A DNA stretch of 64,000 nt from Flavobacterium sp. ACN2. GTDB lineage: Bacteria; Bacteroidota; Bacteroidia; Flavobacteriales; Flavobacteriaceae. The DNA lies in the NCBI RefSeq assembly GCF_002303885.1, contig NZ_MRCM01000009.1:124001-188000 (forward strand). The letters are read 5' to 3'. Every line of letters starts with the position of its first letter. Within the stretch, counting starts at the first letter, position 1. The notes under the pieces were generated by a model that saw only the letters and a list, made by a program, of their open reading frames with translations, made no database searches and was not told where the DNA came from. The position numbers and the translations under genes were made by a program. Of the stretch, positions 17,011 to 27,500 are shown piece by piece.

Positions 17011-17400
17011 AGGCTTCGAAGAAGCGAATTATTTAGAGAAAAAAATAAATGTATACAATATGAAGAGCTCCAGAGATAAGCTTCGGAGAAGCGTAATATT
17101 TATAGCAAAGAATATACATATACAATGTAAAGCTCCGGAGGAGCGACATATCTTTTCACAATTTAAGATATGTCGCTCCTCCGGAGCTTTTTCATGAACG
17201 TGATTGAAATACTATAAATATTTGACCCCGCTGGGGGGTTTGCAATATGTTTTTATAAATGTTCGTCCATTTAAAAAAGATCTCAGAAGAAGAGCTCTTT
17301 TTACAAGCTTCGGAGAAGCGAAATATTTATAGCAAAGAATAGATGTTTACAATTTAAAGCTCCAGAGGAGCGACATATTTTTTACAATCTAAATTTATGA
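17011..17400. repeat. Intergenic repeat cluster with two 74-nt copies and a 26-bp hairpin
   Basis: The gap between the OsmC and GH109 genes has no credible gene. Copy 1 (17078-17151) and copy 2 (17305-17378) are 74 bases each. Both start AAGCTTCGGAGAAGCG, share TATTTATAGCAAAGAAT and end GGAGCGACATAT. A diverged partial copy starts at 17011. The end of copy 1 forms a perfect 26-bp hairpin with 17165-17190 (left arm 17129-17154, loop of 10). A GACCCCGCTGGGGG word lies at about 17224. Confidence 0.85.
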
Positions 17401-17469
17401 ACGGTCTAAAACAGACAAGAGAGCAACATCTACTTTGCCCTCTTGTCCCTCTTTAACTAACCAATATAT

Positions 17470-18849
17470 TTATTCTGAAAACTCTAATTTTTTAAGTTTA
17501 TTCCAGCCTCCACGCGTAAAATCTGGAATTTCAACGGGTGCTGAATTATGGTCTAATGAAATTTCTGTTAATGGACCAAGACAAGACCATTCGGCTAAAT
17601 CGTATACGTCCATATCCAGAGGAAGTCCCTTTTGCAGACAGTGAATTAAACGATAATCCATAATAAAATCCATTCCGCCGTGACCGCCTACTTTTTTGGC
17701 TTGTTCTTCGATTCCTTTAGCAATTGGATGTTTGTATTTTTCCATTAATGCTTTTTTCACTTCTTCAGGAACAAAAGAGTGCGCACTTAATTTTTCGTGA
17801 TTTGGTTTTACATCGTCACCTAACTCTTTTCCGTCCAATGCATAACCTTCAAGCGGATATTTATTGGCAAATCCTTTTGTCCCGCTCAATTGATACATTC
17901 TGCTGTACGGGCGAGGAGAAGTCACATCGTGCTGAATCTGAATTGTTTTTCCATTTTCGGTACGAATCATCGTCATGGTATGATCACCGTTTCTAAAATC
18001 TTTAATTTCTTTTCCTGATTTTTCTTTAATGTAAGCAGGATTTCCGACGGCTTTTGTATCCATAGAAACCAAGAAATTCATTTTGTCACCGCGATGAATG
18101 TTTAGTGCCTGACACGCAGGCCCCATACCGTGTGTCGCATAAACATCGCCGCGGTGTTTGATATTGTAATCCATTCTCCAGTTATTCCAGTATTCTCCCC
18201 AAAAAGGCTGTAAACCGTGAATATAAGAACCTTCAGCATGAAGAATTTCTCCAAAAAGACCTTGCTGAGCCATGTTTAAAGTAGTCAGTTCGAAGAAATC
18301 GTAAACACAATTTTCCAATTGCATGCAATGCTTTCTCGTTTTTTCTGAAGTATCAATAAGTTCCCAGATTTCTTTCATGGTTAAAGCTCCTGGAACTTCA
18401 ATTGCAACGTGTTTTCCGTCTTTCATGGCTTGAACTCCGATAGAAGCATGGTGGAGCCAGTCTGTAGCTACATAAACTAAATCTACGTTTGGCAAAGCCG
18501 TTACTTTTCTCCAAGCATTTTCATCACCATAGAATTCCTGTGCTTTTGGGAAACCTGCCTTCGTTAAAATCTCATTTGATTTTGCTGTATTTTCCTGAGT
18601 CATATCGCACAACGCTACAATTTCTACACCCGGAATATGTGTCATACGTTCAACGGCGCCAGGACCGCGCATTCCAAGTCCGATAAAAGCAACACGAACG
18701 GTCGGAATTGGATCTGCAGCCATTCTCAATACATCTTGCTGTCCTTTTGCACGCGCAGGAGTTTTGGTCTTAATCATTTGTGCCGATGCAATTGTCCATC
18801 CGAACAAAAGAAAAAGAGCTATAGTAGATTTAAAAAAGGTAGTTTTCAT
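17470..18849 (-). CDS. GH109-type NAD-dependent glycosidase (Gfo/Idh/MocA fold)
   Basis: The 459-residue exported protein has a signal peptide ending IASAQ. A Rossmann NAD-binding domain starts at VRVAFIGLGMRGPGAVERM (about 52-70), with VYVATDWLHHASIGVQAM and KHVAIEVPGALT in the fold. The region HRGDVYATHGMGPACQALNI (about 232-251) is characteristic of GH109. That family uses a redox-assisted, NAD-dependent mechanism and includes alpha-N-acetylgalactosaminidase able to remove the blood-group A determinant. Length matches family members. It is the last gene of the minus-strand glycan arm, 98 bases after the M1 peptidase gene with a hairpin between. Family is confident; GalNAc specificity is inferred. 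Confidence 0.85.
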   Translation of the reverse strand: MKTTFFKSTIALFLLFGWTIASAQMIKTKTPARAKGQQDVLRMAADPIPTVRVAFIGLGMRGPGAVERMTHIPGVEIVALCDMTQENTAKSNEILTKAGFPKAQEFYGDENAWRKVTALPNVDLVYVATDWLHHASIGVQAMKDGKHVAIEVPGALTMKEIWELIDTSEKTRKHCMQLENCVYDFFELTTLNMAQQGLFGEILHAEGSYIHGLQPFWGEYWNNWRMDYNIKHRGDVYATHGMGPACQALNIHRGDKMNFLVSMDTKAVGNPAYIKEKSGKEIKDFRNGDHTMTMIRTENGKTIQIQHDVTSPRPYSRMYQLSGTKGFANKYPLEGYALDGKELGDDVKPNHEKLSAHSFVPEEVKKALMEKYKHPIAKGIEEQAKKVGGHGGMDFIMDYRLIHCLQKGLPLDMDVYDLAEWSCLGPLTEISLDHNSAPVEIPDFTRGGWNKLKKLEFSE

Positions 18850-18883
18850 AAGTGATAGTTTAGTGGTAATTTATTCTAAAAGT

Positions 18884-18914
18884 AACCTCTCTAATGAACC
18901 AAATTAGAGAGGTT
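18884..18914 (-). other. Intercistronic hairpin between M1 peptidase and GH109 genes
   Basis: AACCTCTCTAA pairs perfectly with TTAGAGAGGTT around a nine-base loop. On the minus strand only a weak T-run (ACTTTT) follows, so it may be a leaky terminator or an mRNA-stability element. Confidence 0.55.
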
Positions 18915-18947
18915 TTCAAAAACAAAACAATCCAAGGACTTTTATAA

Positions 18948-21131
18948 TTATTTTTGACTACTAAATCTTTTTATTAATGGCGTTACATGTTTTTGGGTAT
19001 CGTCATCTAATGAAGCCAATGCCTTATCTGCTTCGGCTGGTGCATATTTTGTTAATCCTGCTAATCCTGCAGCAATTACGTTGTATGATTGTTCTTTAAT
19101 GCTTTCTTCCATTAACGTTTTATAAGAAGTATCTCCAGTAGAAGCCAATTTTACAATAGCATTTGCTCTGGCAATGGTCTTTTTGTCGTTTTTTGCAATG
19201 TCAAGCAGTGATTTTAAAACCTGATCTTTGGTTTGTTTTTCATTTAAATCAATTGTTTTTATACTCAACACTCTTAAGTCTTCTTGGGGATCTTTTAAAC
19301 CTTCCAGTAAAATAAGTTGTGATTCCTGACTTCTATCTTTTGAAGCAAATTTGATAGCTTCAATTCGGTTGTAATACGATGGCGCATTTTTATATTGAAA
19401 AAGATAATCAGCAGCCGTTTTTTTATCTACATTAACTTCACCAACTAGAATTTTATCCGGATCTAAATCTATAAATTCTGGTTTTGAAGGAAGATCAAAA
19501 CTGAAACTTTGCGTTCTTTTATCAATTAAAATATCCTTTCTTATTTTAGTTCCGTTTACGTAAAAATCAACTTTTAAAGGCAGTGTAAAGGTTTGCACAG
19601 CACTATCCTGAGATTGACTTATTGTAATGGTAATTTTTCCGTTAGCATATTTGTAAATCACATCCAGAATCGGACTTCCAGCATTATAATACCACTGATC
19701 AAAATAAGGCAGCCAGTCTTTTCCAGTCACTTCTTCCATCGATAAACGCAGCTGATGCGGTTCTCCAGATTTATAAGCGTTTGTGGTTAAATAATGATTT
19801 AGTCCTTTAAAAAAAGCTTCGTCACCCATTTGGTTTTTCATGGCATACAAAATAATCGAACCTTTCGAATAGCTGATATTATCAAACATATCGTCTGCGT
19901 TTCTGTAATGAAAACGGGCTAAAATAGGGCTGTCACCATTTTTTTGTGAGCGTAAATAATTCTGTAATTTTTCATAACGAGATCTGTCTTCAGCATCTTG
20001 TCCAGCATCGTGACCGTGCCAAAGAACTTCTCCAAAAGTAGCAAACGATTCATTCATTGTTAAATTTGACCAAGATTCAGCCGTTACATAATCTCCAAAC
20101 CATTGGTGAAAAAGCTCATGAGCAATGGTACTTTCTTGATTATCATCTAATAATTCTCGTTCTGTTTTCTGAACATATTCACCATGAACTGTCGCAGAAG
20201 TATTTTCCATAGCACCTCCAAAATAGTCTTTCACCACAATTTGCGCATATTTTGCCCATGGATATTCTACACCAAGCATTTTGCTGTAAAAATTCATCAT
20301 ATCTGGCGTTTTGTAAAAAATCTGTTTGGCATATGGCGCATATTTTGGCTCTAAATAATAGCTGACTTCTTTACCGTTATAAGAATCTTTATAGATTTTA
20401 AAATCACCAACGGCCATCATAAATAAATAAGGCGCATTTGGCTGTTCCATTTTCCAGATATCAGTTCTGGTTCCATCTTTATTTACTTTGTGGGAAGCTA
20501 ATTTGCCGTTTGAAAGCGTGGTATATTTTGCCTCAACTGTCATTGCAATTTCAGAAGTTGTTTTCTGATTTGGTTTGTCAATTGTCGGGAACCAGCAAGA
20601 AGAAGCTTCCGTCTCGCCTTGCGTCCATATTTGTGTTGGTTTGTCACCTTTTCCATCAGGATTAATGAAATACAATCCGTTTGAATTGGTAATCGATTCG
20701 CCAGCTTTGCTTTTCAGTTCTGCTGGTTTTGCTGTGTAATTAATAAAAATCGTATACTTTTCGGTTCTTTTGTATTTTCTGTTTAAAGCGATAGAAAGTT
20801 CTTCGTTATCGTATTTGTATTGTAACGGAATGCTTTTTTTACCATCAATAATAGCGATTTCTTTAAAATCCATTCCTTTTGCATCCAATTTAAGCGAATC
20901 GGTTTCGTAAAAATGCGGTTTTAAAGTAATCCATTCTTTTCCGTACAAATAGCGTTTTCCGTAATCGAATGAAACTTCTAGTTTGGTATGAATTAAATCA
21001 TGTGTTTTTAAAGGAGTAGCGCGATAAATGGATAATTCATCTGCCTTTTCTGTTTTGTTTTGTGCCTCTATTTTTGGTGCCATCAAAAGGACAAGACCAA
21101 AAAAAGTATATATTAAAAAATGGTTTTTCAT
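18948..21131 (-). CDS. M1-family zinc aminopeptidase, exported
   Basis: The 727-residue peptidase has a signal peptide (MKNHFLIYTFFGLVLL, ends IEAQ). The GAMEN exopeptidase motif appears in FGGAMENTSA and the zinc site is HELFHQWFG followed by NESFATFGE. A C-terminal HEAT-like helical region follows (about 600-727). It removes N-terminal residues from peptides outside the cytoplasm. The start is ATG 21131; a longer in-frame reading overlaps the upstream stop at 21154 and has no signal at its front, so it is rejected. It lies 22 bases after the DUF5107-TPR gene. Its presence in a glycan locus suggests the natural substrate includes glycoprotein or glycopeptide. Confidence 0.9.
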   Translation of the reverse strand: MKNHFLIYTFFGLVLLMAPKIEAQNKTEKADELSIYRATPLKTHDLIHTKLEVSFDYGKRYLYGKEWITLKPHFYETDSLKLDAKGMDFKEIAIIDGKKSIPLQYKYDNEELSIALNRKYKRTEKYTIFINYTAKPAELKSKAGESITNSNGLYFINPDGKGDKPTQIWTQGETEASSCWFPTIDKPNQKTTSEIAMTVEAKYTTLSNGKLASHKVNKDGTRTDIWKMEQPNAPYLFMMAVGDFKIYKDSYNGKEVSYYLEPKYAPYAKQIFYKTPDMMNFYSKMLGVEYPWAKYAQIVVKDYFGGAMENTSATVHGEYVQKTERELLDDNQESTIAHELFHQWFGDYVTAESWSNLTMNESFATFGEVLWHGHDAGQDAEDRSRYEKLQNYLRSQKNGDSPILARFHYRNADDMFDNISYSKGSIILYAMKNQMGDEAFFKGLNHYLTTNAYKSGEPHQLRLSMEEVTGKDWLPYFDQWYYNAGSPILDVIYKYANGKITITISQSQDSAVQTFTLPLKVDFYVNGTKIRKDILIDKRTQSFSFDLPSKPEFIDLDPDKILVGEVNVDKKTAADYLFQYKNAPSYYNRIEAIKFASKDRSQESQLILLEGLKDPQEDLRVLSIKTIDLNEKQTKDQVLKSLLDIAKNDKKTIARANAIVKLASTGDTSYKTLMEESIKEQSYNVIAAGLAGLTKYAPAEADKALASLDDDTQKHVTPLIKRFSSQK

Positions 21132-21153
21132 TTTTATTGTTTTAGAAAGTTCT

Positions 21154-24100
21154 TTACAGTTTTTCGATAATTCTAACTTCGCCGTCTTTTTCATCTTCAC
21201 TTAAAATATTCGATGGTTTTTTGGTGTAAGACAATAAAGTCCACTGCACTATTTTATTTGTAGGATATAAATTGGCCTGAGTTTTAATCCATTTTTCGGC
21301 CTCTTGTGAAGAAGATGTTTTTTCGATAGCCCAAGCCGAAACCAATTGATTTGCCGGAAGGAAATTCATAACCGTATTATCAATCACAGGACGGAAAGCG
21401 ACAATTTTGTCCAAAGATTTAGAAGCCATTTCTTTGTTTCCTAAATTGGTATAACATTCATAATCCAACCAATTTTCTAGTCTTTCATCAATATTTTCGT
21501 CATACGGTTTTCCTACGCCTAAATTCTCTGGAAACAGTTTGGCATCGGCAATAAATTGTAATGCTTTTTTGTACTGCTTGTTTTTGATTTCTGCTAAAGC
21601 CTGCATCAATTTAGCTTCGTGATACAATTGTCTTCCTGCGGTTGCGCCTTCAAAAGGAAGGATTTGCAATTTGGTTAAAAATGCATCGGCTTCACGGTAT
21701 TTTTTATTTAGCAATAAAGTTTTAGCGTAAAGCATTCCAATCAAGTAATTGTCTTGATGTTTTTTATAGAAAGATTCCGCCGTTGTAAGCGCTTTATCAA
21801 ATTGTTTTTGGGCGATATAATGTTCTGCAAGCATTTTATGGTATCTCCAGCCTTGCGGATCTAATTTTATAGCTTGCTGAAGACTTGCCAATACTATCGA
21901 AGCATCATCTTTAAATAACGAAGCTTTCGCTCCATAAAACGCAGGATCATTTGGTTTTGAACCGCATTCTGAAAACAATCTTTTAGCTTCTGAAATGCTG
22001 TTGCGATTCCATTCAATTAAACCTAAATGATATTTTAATTGATACTGATCATTTGTTTTAATTAATGATTTTAAAATTTCAGCGGTTTCATTTCTAAAAG
22101 GAAAACTAGTTCCTGGTTTGATTTTGCTTACGTCAACTGGTTTGTTTTCTAAAAAGGCTTTCCAATAGATAATTTCAGCACTTGGTTCAGCGATAGAAAA
22201 GACTTTTAAAGCTTCTTCTTTTCGGCTTATGTTGTTATACCAAATTCCTAATTCAAGAAAAGTCTGTTCTGGCATTTCGTTTTGAATGGCAGCAGTAAAA
22301 GCATTTTTTGAATCGTTTGAATTGTTCGAAAGGTATTTTTCAAAATCAGCAAAATGATTCAGCGGATCCAATTTTGTAATCGTTTTTAAAACTGAATTTG
22401 CTTTATCTGAATTATTTTGAAGACGATATAAAACCGCTAAAACCTGTAAACCTTCTATATTGTATTGATTGTATACTAAGCTTTTTTCAGCATATTCAAT
22501 AGCTTTTGGCAGATCATTTTCGGCTAAATAAATTTTGCTTAAAGCAGTATAAGCTGGACTTCTAAATTCAACACTTGCCGCAGCAATATCAAAACCATCT
22601 TTTGCATCAATAGTATTTCCTAAATGAAAGTTTGCCAAAGCATAAAAATAATTTCCAGCAGGATCGTAAGTATCTATTGCTAAAGCTTTGCTTGCCGAAT
22701 TTACAGCTGCTTTGTAATCTAATTTTCTGATTTGCAGAGAAGCCAATGCAGAAAGAGCAGGAGCAAAGTTTGGATCTAATTTTAAACAAGCATTCAATTT
22801 ATCTTCAGCTAGAACATAATCTTTAAAACTGATATAGTTTTTTCCTTGCTGATACAATCCGTAAACCGAATTATGATCAAAATCTTTTGGTATTTCTAGA
22901 GGGCGATTGATGTTTCCATCTTCTGGAGCAGAATTCCAAACCAGTTTATTGCCGCCTAAAACAAATTTCAATTTATTAGAATCGACTTTTACCTGAATAG
23001 AATCTTTAAAAGTTTGCATCGTATTCAGAGCAATATCTTTAGAATATACTTTTTTATCGTCTTCAAAAACTTCAATTTTTTCGTTTAATTTTTGAAGTGG
23101 AGAAAAATAGATTTTCAGCCAGCCGTTTTCGTTTTTAATATTAACTGAACCATAATTGTTTGCTTTTACAAAACCTTTTGTTTGTTTAACAGGAAACCAA
23201 TATTCAGTCCAAGTATCCGTTTGATATGGTGCGAATGAACGTTGTTTGAAAGGAGTAAGATTACTGCCTTCGCTAGCCTGATTAAACAATCTTCCGCTTT
23301 GTATTTCTACATATTGTCCGTCAGTATCGGATAATAGTTTTTCCCAAATCATTCCTTGCTGGGACAATCCCCAAATCCAGATTTTTTTACCCGGCTTATC
23401 GTCGTGATTGCCGTATCTTCCCATTCCGAAATCTTCGTCATGATAATATCCGCCAAAGAAATCATCGTATTTCCCGAATACGTGATACGATTTGTAACCG
23501 CCAAAATTATTGTTTTTATAGAAAGATAAATCTTTACCGTTTTCCTTATCTAGTGGCCACGAATGGTAATCTCCGTTATGACCAATGTAAGTCTGTCCTG
23601 GATAAATAAACTGCAGATTTTCGGCAGCTTTTATTCCCGTATTCATCCAAGTATAATAAGGCTGTTCGAATTCGGTTGTGTTAGACCAAAACGAATTTGT
23701 GGTAAAATAGGCTTTGTCTTTCGGTAGATTGATATCTAATTTCCAAGAAGTTCTAGTTAATAAATCTAAAACTCCAATTACACAGCTAATGCTTCCGTCT
23801 TCTCGGTTTATGATTTTATAATCGACAGGAGTGGCGCAGTTTGGCGTGTGGCCGATAATTCCGTAATTGCCTTCAACACCGCCGCTTGTCCACGGTCCGC
23901 GCATGGCAATGTCTCTAAATTTTACAACGTGATTATTGTAAACAATGTCTTTTCCTGTAGATTTTTCTATAGCCGACCAGACTTTTCCGCCAATCTCTGG
24001 CAAAATCATCAGTTTAATATAATCGTTTTCAATTTCGATTACTTTCCATTCTTTCTGAACGGGTTTATCGGTAAAACCATCAAAACGGAAATACGGATAA

Positions 24101-24249
24101 AACTTGTTATCTGGTTTCGGAATCGGATCGGGATCTGAGAACGGATATGTCGTAAATACTTTTTTGTATTCTTTTATAGTGGGTTTGTTTTGTGCTGAGA
24201 CAAAGAGGCTTCCAAGGAGTAAAAAGGATAGTAATGGTCTAAATTTCAT
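21154..24249 (-). CDS. DUF5107-type protein with TPR repeats
   Basis: The 1031-residue protein has a signal peptide (ends FVSAQ). A beta-rich N-terminal region (about 20-430) contains LMILPEIGGKVWSAIEKSTG and RGPWTSGGVEGNYGIIGH, typical of DUF5107, whose fold is related to galactose-mutarotase-like sugar-binding domains. From about residue 465 there are many tetratricopeptide-type helical repeats (LKLDPNFAPALSALASLQ and similar). DUF5107-TPR proteins occur in Bacteroidota glycan loci, but no reaction is established to my knowledge. It could bind or process a sugar and assemble partners through the TPR part. It is separated from the glycosidase gene upstream by 253 bases holding two inverted repeats. 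Confidence 0.75.
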   Translation of the reverse strand: MKFRPLLSFLLLGSLFVSAQNKPTIKEYKKVFTTYPFSDPDPIPKPDNKFYPYFRFDGFTDKPVQKEWKVIEIENDYIKLMILPEIGGKVWSAIEKSTGKDIVYNNHVVKFRDIAMRGPWTSGGVEGNYGIIGHTPNCATPVDYKIINREDGSISCVIGVLDLLTRTSWKLDINLPKDKAYFTTNSFWSNTTEFEQPYYTWMNTGIKAAENLQFIYPGQTYIGHNGDYHSWPLDKENGKDLSFYKNNNFGGYKSYHVFGKYDDFFGGYYHDEDFGMGRYGNHDDKPGKKIWIWGLSQQGMIWEKLLSDTDGQYVEIQSGRLFNQASEGSNLTPFKQRSFAPYQTDTWTEYWFPVKQTKGFVKANNYGSVNIKNENGWLKIYFSPLQKLNEKIEVFEDDKKVYSKDIALNTMQTFKDSIQVKVDSNKLKFVLGGNKLVWNSAPEDGNINRPLEIPKDFDHNSVYGLYQQGKNYISFKDYVLAEDKLNACLKLDPNFAPALSALASLQIRKLDYKAAVNSASKALAIDTYDPAGNYFYALANFHLGNTIDAKDGFDIAAASVEFRSPAYTALSKIYLAENDLPKAIEYAEKSLVYNQYNIEGLQVLAVLYRLQNNSDKANSVLKTITKLDPLNHFADFEKYLSNNSNDSKNAFTAAIQNEMPEQTFLELGIWYNNISRKEEALKVFSIAEPSAEIIYWKAFLENKPVDVSKIKPGTSFPFRNETAEILKSLIKTNDQYQLKYHLGLIEWNRNSISEAKRLFSECGSKPNDPAFYGAKASLFKDDASIVLASLQQAIKLDPQGWRYHKMLAEHYIAQKQFDKALTTAESFYKKHQDNYLIGMLYAKTLLLNKKYREADAFLTKLQILPFEGATAGRQLYHEAKLMQALAEIKNKQYKKALQFIADAKLFPENLGVGKPYDENIDERLENWLDYECYTNLGNKEMASKSLDKIVAFRPVIDNTVMNFLPANQLVSAWAIEKTSSSQEAEKWIKTQANLYPTNKIVQWTLLSYTKKPSNILSEDEKDGEVRIIEKL

Positions 24250-24285
24250 GATGGAGAGCTAGTTTTTTTGTGGTTATTTTTTTTG

Positions 24286-24363
24286 CCACAGATTACACAG
24301 ATTACAGGGATTTTTTTTATCTGTGTGTACAAAATAATCTGTGTAATCTATGCAATCTGTGGC
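24286..24363. repeat. Inverted CACAGATTA short-period repeats
   Basis: The left arm repeats CACAGATTA with a 9-base period. The right arm (about 24330-24363) carries the complementary AATCTGTG words, so the two arms can pair. It lies at the head of the DUF5107 gene. Confidence 0.75.
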
Positions 24364-24378
24364 TTATTTTTTAGCTTT

Positions 24379-24482
24379 TTTGTCATTTCGACGAAGGAGA
24401 AATCACACTCGTAAATCGATAAAGATTGGCGATTTTCTGTATGGAATTTCTTGTGTGATTTCTCCTTCGTCGAAATGACAAA
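24379..24482. repeat. Perfect 30-bp inverted repeat
   Basis: The arms 24379-24408 and 24453-24482 are exact reverse complements, starting TTTGTCATTTCGACGAAGG and ending GAAATCACAC. The 44-base spacer is unrelated. No ORF or transposase lies inside. This looks like a mobile-repeat relic or a strong hairpin between two genes of the glycan arm. Confidence 0.9.
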
Positions 24483-24502
24483 CAGTGCGAGGTAATTGTT
24501 GA

Positions 24503-27500
24503 TTACTTCACAATCAATAACCATCCTTTTCCTTTAGGAACAGTTATTTCGTCTTTTGTTGTGAACGTTTTTGCAGGCTGGAAATTGGTAACTTCTGGAG
24601 CACTAATAGTTGCTTTTGCAGGATTGATTCCTAGTTTTTTCCAGTCAATATTTAGTTTCACATTTACATCAGCATCTGCCCAGCTTGCGATTGAAATTAA
24701 AGCCGTTCCGTTCTTTTTGTAAACTGTTGCTAGAACTTTGTCGTTGTTTGTTTTTACAGGACAGTTTTCGCTCCAATATCCAATCATTTCAGAACCTTTA
24801 ATTCCGAAAGAATCCCAAACTTTCCAGATATTTCTCGGATCTGCACCATCGCTCCAAGGCAATCTGTTTGTCATTCCGTAAACCATTCCTCTCCACGGAT
24901 TTCCACCATCCTGAAGCATTTCTCCCATTAATCCAAACGGAATTCCGCTTACCTCAGTCAAGAAAAAGTCAGGCTGATTTTTCTCGTAATCAAAATATTC
25001 TCCAAACCATAATTTATTGATGTACGGAAAGTGCTCCATGTATAAATTAGCGCTATTGTTGAAACCGTCGCTTTTATTGTATTGATTTGCACTATGTAAA
25101 TCGATAATTCCAGGGTGGCCATCTTTGGTTAAAACTCTTTTGATACGTTTCATCGTGATTCTGTCGAAAGCAACGTCATCTAAATAAATTCCATCTATAC
25201 CCACGTTTTGAGTCAGCCAATTCATTCCTTCCACATAATAATTATGCCAACGGTTCATACCGCTATTTACAATTGCGGCATCTTTAATTTCAGGAACAAA
25301 CCAAGCAGCGATATAATCATCGCCAACGTGTTCTTGAAGCCAAGAGAAACCGCCACCTTTTCCTGGAGAATAGATTTCGTGACCTAAACTTCTAAGAGCG
25401 AAAGTCTCATAAGCTTTGTTAGAAACCTCTCTAATCGTATTATAGATTTTTACTTTTAAACCTTTTTCATGTGCTTCATCGATATACGTTTTCATCTTTT
25501 TAAATTCGATAAAAGGATAATTGATATACGGATTGATTGCATTTGCGTGGTGAATATTGATTACCGTTGCGCCAGTTTTAGCAATAGAATCGATCGGACT
25601 GTATTTGTGGTAAAACTTCGTATCCCATTGAAAATCGGTATTGATGGTGTGGAATGGCGTAATTAATAAGTTGAAGTTATAGTACAAAACATCACCTTTT
25701 TTCATTGTTCTAGCTCCGCTGTACGCATTTACTAGAACCGATTTTTGGTTTGGTGTAATCGTAATTCCACCTTTATTTTCGTTACCCCAAGAAGTTGGCA
25801 ATAGCAAAGGTTTTTGCAAATAGAAATTCGTGTTTAACGGACGGCTGTATTTTTCGTCTCTTAAAGAAAACTGCAATCCAGAGTTTACTGCACCAATCCA
25901 AGCGCCGTCTTGGTTTTTATGTGCTACATCCCATTTCCAGTCAAAAGTTGCAGGGCGATCTCCACCTTTTTGACCTAATCCCATCATGTATTTTGCAGAT
26001 GTTGGCTGCATTGGCATTTGGAAATTAATGTCGTTAAAGGTAACGTCTTCAAGAGCCGTAACTTTTACAATATAATGTACAAAACCGTCAAATTCAACAG
26101 AAGCGTTAACATCCATTTGAACCGATTTTGAAGTCGAAGTGCTTTCCCAAGAAACTGTTCCCGCTTCTTTTTTAGTGAATTTTACACCGCTGTTTTTCCA
26201 TTGCGCTTCTTTTCCAGATGCATCAACAAAATGAAAATCAAGTGGAGAACTTAAAATATCATTTGCTTTTGTTGTTACAGAAGTCATTTCTGGAGTAAAG
26301 AACGTCTGAATTTGTGCTGGGAATCCGTTTGGAGCTACAATTAGTTTTCTTCCTAATAATGAAATTTCAGAGTTGTTTACGGTTAATGGAGTATAAGGAG
26401 CAATAACCTTATTTTCTTGCGCTAAAGTTGAGTTTAACCATTTTAGACGCGTCATTTTTTCAGGACTGTCGATGCCTCCGTTTTTTGTAACTTCATTAGA
26501 AACCGTAATTTGAAGGCTGATTTCTTTTGATTTTCCGTCAGAAGTTACAGTTGCTTTTCCGTTGTACGTTCCAGCAGCTGCAGTTTGCGGAACATCGATA
26601 CCGCACCACATTGCCTGAATTTTTCCTTTTGAAACTGAAACAGTATTTGTAAAAGGATTTCCGTCATATTTTGTTCCGTCAGTATTGATACAACTAATGT
26701 CTTTAGCTTCTATAGTTGCTCCAGTTGTACTAACTAAGTTGGTAAAAGATACTTTTACATTTTTTAAATCTTCAAGAGCGTAAACGCCTAATTGAAAAGC
26801 TAAATATTCGCCTTTCATTGCCGTATTAGAAAAGCTGTTTTGAACGCCCTTCTGAATCCATCTTTGTGGCAAATCTGATTTTAATTTGATAGAATGTTCT
26901 CTGTCTTCTGGGAAAACCAAGAAAGAATTTCCGCTGTTTTTTGCCACAAGAACAGAAGTTTCAGAAGCTGTAGCAATTACTTCCATTGGGTAAAAACTAT
27001 TGAAAGCATTTACGCTCTGAATTTCTGTTACAGTAGCATTGTCTTTTAAGTTTGCTTTTACATTAGACAGCCATTTTGCATCAGCTTTGTTTTCTGGCTT
27101 CTGATAAATTCCTTTAGGATAATTAGCAGTTCCTTCATCAACATAAGGCATATAATAAACGTAGTATGTTCCTTTTCCAGAAATGGGTTCAAAGAAAATA
27201 GCTCCGTTTTCTCTATTGATATTTTCGGTTTTTATGTTCTGAATTTCTTTTCCAGACGCATCCTGAACGATAATTTTTTTAAGTTCTGGATTTGTGTCTC
27301 TTCTTCGCCATTCGATGGTTGTTTTAGCAACATTTCCTGAACCGGAAAAAGCAACAACAGCGCGGTGATTTCCTAATTGATTCGGATTCCAGCTGTCATT
27401 TCCGTCTGAATATTTAATTTGTGCAGTTAGAGGAATGCTGATCGTGATAAAACACATTATCAATATTCTGCTTAAAAGCGTTGTGTTGTTTAGGTTTAGT

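Noticed and set aside
17011..17400. CRISPR array in the repeat cluster after the OsmC gene
   Set aside because: The two full copies are 74 bases and widely spaced, with no regular short repeat-spacer pattern and no cas genes nearby.
21132..21200. Longer N-terminus of the M1 aminopeptidase
   Set aside because: It overlaps the end of the DUF5107 gene and would place a signal peptide 23 residues inside the protein.
24379..24482. Perfect inverted repeat taken as ends of an insertion sequence
   Set aside because: The spacer is only 44 bases, holds no transposase reading, and no target duplication was seen; kept only as a repeat.
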